Source: DATAQC01 sp038238185
GTDB taxonomy: Bacteria > Actinomycetota > Acidimicrobiia > Acidimicrobiales > AC-14
Direction of reading: 5' to 3'
DNA length: 39,038 nt
Assembly: GCA_038238185.1 (NCBI GenBank)
Contig: JBBRXY010000025.1
Coordinates: 1-39,038 of the forward strand
The first letter of the stretch is position 1. Each line of letters begins with the position of its first letter. Below are positions 5,821 to 13,057 of this stretch, in pieces. The notes under the pieces are model-generated. The model did no database searches, was not told where the DNA came from, and worked only from the letters and a program-made list of their open reading frames with translations. The position numbers and the translations under genes were made by a program.

Positions 5821-7964
5821 GGGAAGAACCCCAGGATGGCGTTGGGGGGCGGGAGGGGCACGTCACCCGAGGTGCCGAAGGCGGCGAAGGCGTCGGAGCC
5901 GGTGGAGCTGTGGCGCACGTACCACCCTCCCGTCGAGGGTCGGAAGACGCCGACGTCGGTGGATCCGTCACCGTCGTAGTCGCCGGACACGGGGATGTCG
6001 GTGCCCAGCCCGTAGGTCAACGAGCTGTCGGTGCCGGTGGCCGAGTGGTGCAGGTACCAACCACTGTTCGAGGGCCGGAATACGGCCACGTCGGTCCTCG
6101 TGTCGCCGTCGTAGTCGCCAGGGGTGGGAACGTCGCCGCGCTGGCCGTAGGCCACCGCGGTGGTGGCCCCGGTGGTGGGGTTGAGAACGAACCATGTCCC
6201 CGAGCTGGGCCGGAACACGGCCAACTCCGAACGGCCCACGCCGTCGTAGTCGCCGGGCACAGGGATGTCGCCTGAGAACCCGAAGTTGACCACCCGGTCG
6301 GCACCGGAAATGGGGTTGTGGATGTACCAGCCGCCGGTGGAAGGCCGGAACACCGCCACCTCGGCCATGCCCGTCCCGTCGTAGTCGCCGGGAACGGGGA
6401 GGTCGCTGCTCAGCCCGTAGGCAATGAAGGTGTCCGCGCCGGAACCCGAGCTGCGGATGAACCAGGTGCCGGTGGAGGGCCGGAACACGGCGAGGTCGGC
6501 CTTGTTGTCGCCGTCGTAGTCGGCGGGCACGGCGAGGTCGCCGTTGGCGCCGTAGTTGAGCGTCGCCCCGCCGGAGACGAACCACGTGGCCGGGCCGGGC
6601 CGGAACACTCCGACGTCGGTCTTGCCGTCGCCCGTGAAGTCACCAACGGCGTGGCCGGTGGTGGCCGGCACGGTCGTCGTGGTGGTGGATGTCGTAGTGC
6701 TCGTGGTCGTCGTGGTGGTGGATGTCGTGGTGCTCGTGGTCGTCGTGGTTGCCTCGGTCGGGCCGCCAAACGCACCGGTGGCGCGAGGGGTGCCCAGACC
6801 CGTCGGCCCGTCGTACCCGGGCTGGGCCGAGCACAGGTAGGCGGGGCCGCAGCTCGCTGCGTTCGAGCCCGAGACGATGTCGAACAGCGACGTGGTGTGG
6901 CTGTAGACCCCGGACGCGTTGCTGGTGGTTGCGGTGTTGCCGCCCAACGCATAGACCCCTGCGACAATCGGCGCAGCCACGCTGGTGCCGCCGAACACGA
7001 ACCAGTTGGCCCCGCCCGACGACCCGAAGCTGTCGTAGACGGCGACACCGGTACTGGGGTCGGCGACCGCCGAGACGTCGGCCACGGTGCGGCGGGCACA
7101 GCCGGAGTCGGACTGCCAGGCGGGCTTGGGCACGTACGCCGAGCACCCGCTACCCGCTCCGCTCCACGCCGTCTCCCCCCATCCCCGGGCACTGCCGTCC
7201 CGCCTCAGCGAGGTGCCCCCGACCGCGGTGACGTACCTAGACGAGGCCGGGAACTGCACGCCGAAACCGGAGTCGCCGCTGCTGACGGTGATGGCCGACC
7301 CGGGATGGTTGTAGTGAGCCTCCACCGAGGTCTCCGACCCGAACTCGTCGCCGCCGTAGCTGTTGGAAATGGCGTTGGCGTGGAGGATGTCGGCGGCGGT
7401 GTCCACCGCCTTCCCCAGGTTGCCGATCGAAGCGGTGGTGGCTTCGACCAACCGGATGTTGCAGTTCGAGCAGGCGGCCGACGCCATTTGCAGGTCGAGG
7501 TCGATCTCCTGGCCCCACCCGACGTTGGTCGCCGGCAGCGGGCCGGCCGCACCCGACTGGTTCACCTTGGCGAAGCAACCGTTGGCCGTCGTGCACGACG
7601 GGAGCCCGTAGTGGGAGCGGTAGGCCGCCAGATCCGACTCCGCCGCCGGGTTGTCATAAGCGTCCACGATGGCGATGGTCATACCGCTACCGGCGCTGCC
7701 CGTGGGTAGTTGGTAGGCGGACCTGAGGTCGGCAGGGCCGATGGCCCCGCTCGACGGGCTCGTCGTGGCCAGGGGCGTGACACCGTCGGCGTCGGTCACC
7801 ACCTCAGCGTGGCAGTGGCCCAGTTGCGCCGGCACCTGGCCGCATACCGGTCGATGGCGGCGGGCGGCGCCGGAAGGGCTCTGGGCGCGGGCAGGCAGCG
7901 CGCTCATGGCTGCGACAAGAGTCAGGGCGATGGTGACGGCCTGGAGGCGACGGCGACGGGGCAC
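5817..7964 (-). CDS. Secreted sedolisin (S53) serine-carboxyl peptidase with C-terminal FG-GAP/VCBS-like repeats
   Basis: A 715-aa exported protease. The start is GTG 7964 with GGAGG 6 nt upstream, and the signal peptide is about residues 1-27. The catalytic domain begins near GPADLRSAYQLP (about 77). It shows the S53 residues: E153 and D157 in QEIDLDLQMASA, the oxyanion Asp231 in SSGDSG, and the nucleophile S328 in GGTSVAAP. The gap between signal peptide and catalytic domain is only about 50 residues, so the large pro-domain usual in this family is missing or minimal. A Thr/Ser-only linker (about 405-436) leads to six repeats of about 45 residues of the type GDYDGDNKADLAVFRP. Their DxDGDxxxD loops suggest calcium binding and a propeller-like fold. 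It lies downstream of a sortase gene on the same strand, consistent with a surface role, but has no sorting signal itself. Confidence 0.9.
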   Translation of the reverse strand: MPRRRRLQAVTIALTLVAAMSALPARAQSPSGAARRHRPVCGQVPAQLGHCHAEVVTDADGVTPLATTSPSSGAIGPADLRSAYQLPTGSAGSGMTIAIVDAYDNPAAESDLAAYRSHYGLPSCTTANGCFAKVNQSGAAGPLPATNVGWGQEIDLDLQMASAACSNCNIRLVEATTASIGNLGKAVDTAADILHANAISNSYGGDEFGSETSVEAHYNHPGSAITVSSGDSGFGVQFPASSRYVTAVGGTSLRRDGSARGWGETAWSGAGSGCSAYVPKPAWQSDSGCARRTVADVSAVADPSTGVAVYDSFGSSGGANWFVFGGTSVAAPIVAGVYALGGNTATTSNASGVYSHTTSLFDIVSGSNAASCGPAYLCSAQPGYDGPTGLGTPRATGAFGGPTEATTTTTSTTTSTTTTTTSTTTSTTTTTVPATTGHAVGDFTGDGKTDVGVFRPGPATWFVSGGATLNYGANGDLAVPADYDGDNKADLAVFRPSTGTWFIRSSGSGADTFIAYGLSSDLPVPGDYDGTGMAEVAVFRPSTGGWYIHNPISGADRVVNFGFSGDIPVPGDYDGVGRSELAVFRPSSGTWFVLNPTTGATTAVAYGQRGDVPTPGDYDGDTRTDVAVFRPSNSGWYLHHSATGTDSSLTYGLGTDIPVSGDYDGDGSTDVGVFRPSTGGWYVRHSSTGSDAFAAFGTSGDVPLPPPNAILGFFP
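6673..6747. repeat. 33-bp tandem repeat encoding the Thr/Ser linker
   Basis: Two nearly identical 33-bp units (6673-6705, 6706-6738), differing at one base, plus a partial third encode the Thr-Ser linker of the sedolisin. The unit length is a multiple of three, so copy-number change would keep the frame. Confidence 0.75.
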
Positions 7965-8113
7965 AGCGAACCTCCGCGATAGGCAGGCGCGTAGAACGTA
8001 CCGGTAGACGATTATTTTCGGCAGTCAGGCGCCGGACCTCAATAGTCCCACCGGACCGATCTTGGTAGTCCGCACGAACCACCGCCGACGACACCCAGCC
8101 GTCCGGACGGGTG

Positions 8114-8884
8114 TCAGGGTAGCGGCGGGCCGTGGCGAGCGGTCGCGGTGGCCCAGACCACGACGTTGTCCCGGTAGCTGTGCGACTGGCGGTCGAACGA
8201 GCCGCCACACGTGATCAGGCGCAGTTCGGGCCCGTCGGTCGGGCCGTACACGGCATCGGTCGGGAATTCCGATTTCGGGTAGCTCTGCATCGATCCGACG
8301 GCGAAGTCGACGCTCGTGCCGTCGTCGTAGTCGACGGTTACGACGTCGCCGGGTGCCAGTGAGCCGAGGCGGTAGAAGACCGCCGGACCCGTCGTGGAGT
8401 CGACGTGGGCGGCGATCACCGCCGCCCCCGTGTCGCCGGGCTTGGGTCGTCCCTCGTACCAGCCCGCCGCCTCATAGGGCGGGACCTCCAAAGTGCCGTC
8501 GGAGTTGAGTCCGAGGGCCGCCATCGGGGCGTCCACGTCGATGGACGGGATCCGCACCCGCTGGGGCGTCCCGGTCAGCGGCGGTCCGCCGGCCGATCCC
8601 AGGACGCGCTGGGCGCCGGCAGGCGAGTGGCTGATCCGGAGGGCGGCGGTCACCGAAGCGGTGACGACCAGCCCGACGATCACCAGGGCGAGACTTACCG
8701 TCACCCAGGCCCCCACCGCCCCATCGTTCTTGCCGCCATGATCACCCCCGGGCGCCCCTCGGCGCGCCACGAAAGGCGAGGGGGGCGGGAAGCGGCGGTG
8801 CGTACCGGGCACCGTCGCTCCCCTCCCCGCGTCCCGGACCGGCGTCAGCGACCGGCGCCGGCGGTGATGCCCCGGTGTCGCCAC
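8114..8884 (-). CDS. Class F-like sortase
   Basis: A 256-aa transpeptidase anchored by one transmembrane helix (about 59-82) after a long basic/Pro-rich N-terminus. The sortase domain shows the catalytic His160 in AAVIAAHVDS, Cys226 in LRLITCGG and Arg238 in HSYRDNVVVWA. The overall pattern (GPAVFYRLGSLAPGD, then FPTDAVYG) is that of actinobacterial class F sortases. Sortases cut a C-terminal sorting signal and attach the protein to the cell envelope. The chosen start is GTG 8884, overlapping the end of the upstream gene by 40 nt, with GGAG only 3 nt upstream; a later GTG start near the helix is possible. The overlapping upstream gene encodes a protein ending in LPVAG plus a hydrophobic segment and a basic tail, which makes it the obvious candidate substrate. 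Confidence 0.88.
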   Translation of the reverse strand: MATPGHHRRRRSLTPVRDAGRGATVPGTHRRFPPPSPFVARRGAPGGDHGGKNDGAVGAWVTVSLALVIVGLVVTASVTAALRISHSPAGAQRVLGSAGGPPLTGTPQRVRIPSIDVDAPMAALGLNSDGTLEVPPYEAAGWYEGRPKPGDTGAAVIAAHVDSTTGPAVFYRLGSLAPGDVVTVDYDDGTSVDFAVGSMQSYPKSEFPTDAVYGPTDGPELRLITCGGSFDRQSHSYRDNVVVWATATARHGPPLP

Positions 8885-10254
8885 AGGCTCCAGCCGGCCG
8901 CGACCAGCAGGGCCAAGGCGACCCCGGCGACGGGCAGGGTGCTCGTGGAGCCGGCGCCTCCGGCGGTGCCCCCGCCTCCTGCGGCTACGGCGCCCGTGGG
9001 CGTACCGGCGCTGGCGGCGGTGGCCGGCGTGGTCGTCGAGGGCGTTGTTGCGGCGGTGGCGTTACCCACCTGGGCCGGCGGGGGCCCGGCGATGGCGGCC
9101 ACGTGCACCACGCCGATGGGGATGCCCTGCTTGAACACCGACACGCCGAAGGTCTCGTTGAGGGCCGAAGCGGCGGTCGAGGAGAGCTTGGCCACCGTGC
9201 CGTCGAGGCGGGTGGTCGAGCCGTCCTGAGTGATCTTCACGTTGGTGCCGTCGAGGTCGAGGAGAGGCACGGCGTTGCCACCGACGGTTGCCGTGAGCGA
9301 CGAGCTACCGGGGTTCACCATGAAGTCGGTTGCGGTGAGCGACTTGCCCCCGGCGCTGAAGGTGACGCCGCCGACGTGGCTGAAAGTGCCCCGCACGTAG
9401 GGCTGCTCGCTCTGCGGGTAGACCGACACGTAGCCCTCGTCGATGGGGAAGCTGACGGTCGTGGTACCCCCGGAGGAGGACGCGGTGGCGGGCGCCACCG
9501 GCGCCAGGGCGACGCCGTTCTGCTGGAGGACACCGGCGGTGGCGGCGTCGAGGTCGACGCTCGTGGCCGAACCGCCGAGCTGCTGGATCTCGGCGCTCGG
9601 CGCAACGTTGGTTGCGACCACGCCCCGGGCGGCGACGTGCACTACGCCGAGGGGGATCCCGGCCTTGAACAATGAGACCCCGAAGGTCGAGTTCAAAGCG
9701 CTGGCCGCGGTGGCCGACAGCTTGGCCACGGTGCCGTCCAGCTTGGTCGTGTCACCGTCCTGGGTGATCTTGACGTTGGAGCCGTCGAGGTCGAGGAGCT
9801 GGACGGCATTGCCCCCGACGGTGGCGGTGAGCGACGACGAGCCGGGGTTGACCACGAAGTCGGTAGCGGTGAGCGACTTGCCGCCGGCGCTGAACGTGAC
9901 CCCGCCGACATGGGTGAACGTGCCACGGACGAATGGCGTCTGGGACTGGTCGTAGACCGACACGTAGCCCTCACTGATGGGGAAGCTGACCGTGGTTGTG
10001 CCACCAGCGGTCGAGACCGTGGCCGGTGCCACCGGCGCCACCGAGACACCGTTCTGCTGCAGCACTGCGGCAGTCGACGGGTCGAGGTCGACACTCGTCG
10101 ACGTGCCGGTGAGCTGCAGGATCGAGGCCTTGGGGGCGTCGTATGTCGCCGCCGAGACCGATCCCATCGCCGCGGTACCGGCGAGGACAGCCCCCACGGC
10201 TCCCACGGCAGCGAACCTTCGAAGGGGGTGACGGGTGAGTGGACGGGCGTGCAT
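8845..10254 (-). CDS. Secreted two-domain protein with LPVAG cell-wall sorting signal
   Basis: A 469-aa protein. The start ATG 10254 has GGAGG 9 nt upstream. The signal peptide is residues 1-34 (RHPLRRF, then a hydrophobic run ending SVSA). Two copies of a domain follow at about 41-217 and 218-390, very similar at protein and DNA level. Each contains VDLD-x-x-TA-x-VLQQNGV, GYVSVY, RGTF-x-HVGGVTFSAGGK, LLDLDG-x-NVKITQDG and FGV-x-x-F. The GGVTFSAGG...ALN-x-TFG pattern occurs in many actinobacterial secreted proteins and may be distantly HtaA-like, but I am not sure. An Ala/Thr/Gly-rich stalk leads to LPVAG (440-444), a hydrophobic segment and WRHRG, a sortase sorting signal. Function: surface display of a beta-rich binding domain pair (inference). 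Confidence 0.82.
   Translation of the reverse strand: MHARPLTRHPLRRFAAVGAVGAVLAGTAAMGSVSAATYDAPKASILQLTGTSTSVDLDPSTAAVLQQNGVSVAPVAPATVSTAGGTTTVSFPISEGYVSVYDQSQTPFVRGTFTHVGGVTFSAGGKSLTATDFVVNPGSSSLTATVGGNAVQLLDLDGSNVKITQDGDTTKLDGTVAKLSATAASALNSTFGVSLFKAGIPLGVVHVAARGVVATNVAPSAEIQQLGGSATSVDLDAATAGVLQQNGVALAPVAPATASSSGGTTTVSFPIDEGYVSVYPQSEQPYVRGTFSHVGGVTFSAGGKSLTATDFMVNPGSSSLTATVGGNAVPLLDLDGTNVKITQDGSTTRLDGTVAKLSSTAASALNETFGVSVFKQGIPIGVVHVAAIAGPPPAQVGNATAATTPSTTTPATAASAGTPTGAVAAGGGGTAGGAGSTSTLPVAGVALALLVAAGWSLWRHRGITAGAGR
8990..10110. repeat. Internal ~531-bp direct duplication
   Basis: The LPVAG-protein gene contains two direct copies of a domain-length segment offset by about 531 bp (about 177 codons). 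Long stretches are near-identical between copies, such as those encoding GGVTFSAGGKSLTATDF. This indicates a fairly recent in-frame duplication. The limits given are approximate. Confidence 0.7.
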
Positions 10255-10370
10255 GTTTGACGACCTCCGTCGGTCGGTGTGGGTGGCGCCGGGCTGGCCG
10301 GTCGCGCCGTTCACCTGTTCTTCGATGCCGGTCCCGCGGGTGGATGGCCCTCGAAGGACCATTCATGCCG

Positions 10371-11390
10371 TCAGCCGTCGTCGCGGTCCTTGCGGGCCCG
10401 GCTAGGGGCCACCCGCGGGGGCTCTCCGGGCATCTTTGGGTAGACGGGCGGCCAGGGCGCGTCGGCGATGCCGGCAGCCTGGTCACGGCGGTGGAGGTCG
10501 AGCACCGGGTCCAGCGACTGCGGCCGGGCGGCCATCGGCGCCCAGGGGTCACCGAGCCCGGCGACGCGTCCCGGCACGGTGGCCATGGTCAGGGCGTCGG
10601 GTTCGATGGTCTCGAGCTCGTCCCACCCGAACGGGGTCGACACCTGCGCGCCCGGCCGGGCTCGCACCGACCACGCGCCGAAGATGGTCTTGTGGGGCGC
10701 GTTCTGGTTGAAGTCGACGAACACCCGCTCGCCCCGCTCCTCCTTCCACCATGCCGCCGTCACCAGTTCGGGGCGTCGGCGCTCCAACTCCCGAGCCAAG
10801 GCCACGGCCGCGCTGCGCACCTCGTACGAAGTCCACCGGGGCTCCAGGCGGACGTAGACGTGGATCCCCCGGTTGCCCGTGGTCTTGGGCATGCCGAGCA
10901 CCCCCAGGTCTTCGAGCAGGGCCCGGACCTCGGCGGCCGCCTCCCGTACCATGGGGAACGTCACTCCGGGCCCAGGGTCGAGGTCGATGCGCAACTCGTC
11001 GGCGTGCTCGGCGTCGGCGGCCCGGGTGGGCCACACGTGGAAGCCGAGGCAGCCCAGGTTCACGGCCCACAACACGTGGGCCAGGTCGGCGATCACCAGC
11101 GCCTGCGACGTGGTGCCGTTGGGGGTGCTCACCACCGCCGTCTCCAGCCAGTCAGGTCGGTTGTCGGGCACCCGCTTCTGGAAGAACGACGACTTCCCGG
11201 CTCCGTTCGGAAAGCGCTGGAGCATCACCGGGCGACCGCCCACGGCGGCCATCAGCGGGCCCTCGACCGCCTGGTAGAAGCGGGCCAGGTCGAGCTTCGT
11301 CTCCCCCCGCTCGGCGAAGAACACCTTGTCGGGGTGAGTGATGAGCATCTCGTGACCTGCCGCTTCGAGGGCGACGCCGTCGTCGGTCAT
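10371..11390 (-). CDS. Stand-alone LigD-type DNA polymerase/primase (PolDom)
   Basis: A 339-aa archaeo-eukaryotic-primase-superfamily protein corresponding to the polymerase domain of LigD. In bacterial non-homologous end joining this domain adds (ribo)nucleotides at broken ends. Visible motifs are ITHPDKVFFAERGETKLDL (18-36), the metal-binding DLD within ELRIDLDPGPG (Asp136 and Asp138), and the His of GNRGIHVYVRL (His177). FGAWSVRARPGAQVSTPF is also typical. Neither ligase nor phosphoesterase domain is attached, and no Ku or ligase gene lies in the window. ATG 11390 is preferred over GTG 11438 because TACCGT lies 7 nt upstream of it, giving a leaderless promoter. The C-terminus is Pro/Arg/Lys-rich. 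It is divergent from the MDMPI-like gene at 11480. Confidence 0.88.
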   Translation of the reverse strand: MTDDGVALEAAGHEMLITHPDKVFFAERGETKLDLARFYQAVEGPLMAAVGGRPVMLQRFPNGAGKSSFFQKRVPDNRPDWLETAVVSTPNGTTSQALVIADLAHVLWAVNLGCLGFHVWPTRAADAEHADELRIDLDPGPGVTFPMVREAAAEVRALLEDLGVLGMPKTTGNRGIHVYVRLEPRWTSYEVRSAAVALARELERRRPELVTAAWWKEERGERVFVDFNQNAPHKTIFGAWSVRARPGAQVSTPFGWDELETIEPDALTMATVPGRVAGLGDPWAPMAARPQSLDPVLDLHRRDQAAGIADAPWPPVYPKMPGEPPRVAPSRARKDRDDG

Positions 11391-11397
11391 CACGCCG

Positions 11398-11403
11398 ACG
11401 GTA
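11398..11403 (-). promoter_or_regulatory. Leaderless-type -10 box TACCGT
   Basis: On the minus strand TACCGT ends 7 nt before the ATG at 11390 of the LigD-type polymerase. There is no ribosome site between them. Confidence 0.45.
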
Positions 11404-11479
11404 GCGCCGCCGAGGCTGCACGCGTCCGACCCGGGCACAATGGGTATCCGACCATCTCCACCGACTCAGGGAGGGTGCG

Positions 11480-12106
11480 ATGGCGAAGGTAGACATCTGG
11501 CCGACGATCCACACCGAGCGACGGGCGCTCGCCGACGATCTCGGGAGCGTGACCGATACACAGTGGGCGATGCCGTCACTCTGTGACGGCTGGACGCTCC
11601 ACGACGTGCTGGCCCACATGACGGCGACGGCCAAGCTCACGCCGCCGCAGTTCTTCGGAAAGCTGATCGGCTCGGGCTTCCGGTTCAACCAGGTGCAGGC
11701 GGCAGGAATCGCGTCCGAACGGGCCGGCTCCCCGGCCGAGACGCTAACCCGGTTCAGGGCCGAGGTCGACTCGTCGAAACACCCGCCCGGGCCGCCCGAC
11801 ACGTGGCTCGGGGAGGTGATCGTCCACTCCGAAGACATCCGGCGACCCCTCGGGATCGCCCGCCAGTACCCCGCCGATGCCGCCGTCCAGGTCGCCGACT
11901 TCTACAAGGGCTCGAACGTGCTCATCGGATCCAAGAAGCGCATCGCCGGCCTCCGGCTGCAGGCCACCGATGCCGATTGGTCGCACGGCGACGGGCCCGA
12001 GGTCTCGGGCCCGATCGTATCGCTCGTGCTGGCCATGACCGGGCGGACCGCCGCCCTCGACGGCCTGACCGGCGACGGCGTGGCGACCCTCCGATCACGG
12101 CCGTGA
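11480..12106 (+). CDS. Maleylpyruvate isomerase-family (MDMPI/TIGR03083-like) protein
   Basis: A 208-aa DinB-superfamily protein. The start ATG 11480 follows AGGGAGG at 5-nt spacing, so unlike its divergent neighbour it uses a normal ribosome site. The segment PSLCDGWTLHDVLAHMTAT carries the Trp...His of the first metal-binding helix. The later GEVIVHSEDIRRPLGIA carries the second His and Asp. The C-terminal third (LRLQATDADWSHGDGPEVSG and beyond) is the small alpha/beta extension common to this subfamily. Members are thought to be metal-dependent thiol transferases or isomerases using mycothiol. The substrate here is unknown. It is a distant paralogue of the MDMPI/SCP2 protein at 4662. Confidence 0.82.
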   Translation: MAKVDIWPTIHTERRALADDLGSVTDTQWAMPSLCDGWTLHDVLAHMTATAKLTPPQFFGKLIGSGFRFNQVQAAGIASERAGSPAETLTRFRAEVDSSKHPPGPPDTWLGEVIVHSEDIRRPLGIARQYPADAAVQVADFYKGSNVLIGSKKRIAGLRLQATDADWSHGDGPEVSGPIVSLVLAMTGRTAALDGLTGDGVATLRSRP

Positions 12107-12246
12107 CCGGAGGGCCACGCCGGAGAGCTGGTGACGAGGACGCCGTGCTCGCCCTGCCCGGCTCGGCGGTGCAGGTCGTCGCCCTCGCCGACGACGCCGT
12201 CAGCCTGCGCCGGCTCCTCGACTCCGGCGTGGCGTCGGTGCCCTAA
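12107..12246 (+). other. Possible coding remnant after the MDMPI-like gene
   Basis: A frame different from the preceding gene reads DEDAVLALPGSAVQVVAL and then SLRRLLDSGVASVP before TAA at 12244-12246. It has strong GC3 bias but no convincing start; a GTG near 12131 is in another frame. It could be a C-terminal fragment of a lost gene. Family not recognised. Confidence 0.3.
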
Positions 12247-12249
12247 TGG

Positions 12250-12495
12250 TCAGACGCCGTCTTCGGCCTCGATCGTGGCTCCCGGCGCGAGACCGGCGCG
12301 CAGGTGTCCGACAGCCGCGTCGATGGCCTCCGGCGCGCCCTCCACCGTGAGCACCAGGACGACCGTGCCCCGGGGCCCGTCACCACGCACCGGCGGCGCC
12401 GAGGACGTGAGATCGATGCCCTCGAAGTCGGCGAGCATCCTGGCCGTCGCCACCGCCAGCGACGGCGGTCCGGCATAGGTGATCCGGGTGGTCAC
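12250..12495 (-). CDS. Small orphan protein, 81 aa
   Basis: The start is GTG 12495. It reads TTRITYAGPPSLAVATARML, then GTVVLVLTVEGAPEAIDAAV, ending in a Gly/acidic tail. The pattern beta-alpha-beta-alpha-beta suggests a small ferredoxin-like or ACT-like fold, but no family is recognised. Its start codon overlaps the stop of the decayed UbiB remnant (GTGA, TGA at 12492-12494), as in translationally coupled genes. No separate ribosome site is visible. If the upstream reading frame is broken, coupling would be lost and the protein may not be made. Codon use matches the neighbours. Confidence 0.5.
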   Translation of the reverse strand: MTTRITYAGPPSLAVATARMLADFEGIDLTSSAPPVRGDGPRGTVVLVLTVEGAPEAIDAAVGHLRAGLAPGATIEAEDGV

Positions 12496-13047
12496 GGGCC
12501 CAGCATCGCACCTTCGGAGTCAGGTCGTGCCGTCGCGAGCCGGCGGCCACCACTGGCGAACTCCGTCCGGCGCTGGGCCAGTCCCGCGACCAGGCCCAGC
12601 GCCTCCAGGTCGCGCTCGATGACGTCGGCCAGGCCGGGGCGCTGGATCTTGACGACCACAGCCTCACCCTTACGCAGGCGGGCCTGGTAGGTCTGGCCGA
12701 TGGAGGCGGCGGCCAGCGGCTTCCAGTCGACTCGGCGAACACCTCCGTCCCGCCTCGGCCCCCAACTCGGCCTCGAGGGCGGGCTTGATGCGCTCGACGG
12801 GCTCGGCCGGAACCCGGTTTTGCAACGCCACCAGTTCCTCGCAGATGGCCGGCGGCACCAGGTCGGTCCGGGTGGCGGCGATCTGGCCCACCTTGACGTC
12901 GACGCCGCCGGCTTCTTCGACCACCCGTCGGAGACGGACGCCGGTTGAGTCGCTCATTCGCTCAACGTGGCGACCCCGGAGGGGCGTCGGCCCGAATCCC
13001 TCTCGTCGGGTCAGCTTCAGGAGCTGTCGGTACCGGCGAGGGGCCAC
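12492..13047 (-). pseudogene. UbiB/AarF (ABC1) atypical kinase remnant
   Basis: The N-terminal third of an ABC1/UbiB-family protein is recognisable. It reads RYRQLLKLTRREGFG, then GVRLRRVVEEAGGVDVKVGQ with ATRTDLVPPAICEELVALQN (the KxGQ motif region). After ELGAEA the frame is broken at least twice between about 12727 and 12755. In another frame VDWKPLAAASIGQTYQARLR (the Ala-rich nucleotide-binding loop), VVVKIQRPGLADVIERDLEA and GLAQRRTEF follow. The rest of the kinase, including the catalytic Asp and the metal-binding DFG-like motif, is gone, and the frame ends at TGA 12492-12494. A possible old start is GTG 13047, 10 bp after the PIG-L gene. The frameshifts could be errors, but the missing C-terminal two-thirds show a real truncation. 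Confidence 0.75.
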
Positions 13048-13057
13048 GACGAGTGCT

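Noticed and set aside
6318..7709. Plus-strand frame of 463 codons across the sedolisin gene
   Set aside because: Antisense shadow. The minus strand carries all S53 catalytic motifs and six repeats in one intact frame.
1812..13047. A mobile element or genomic island as the cause of the pseudogene clusters
   Set aside because: No transposase, integrase, terminal repeats or tRNA target was found, and base composition looks like the neighbours. Simple deletion and decay fit as well.
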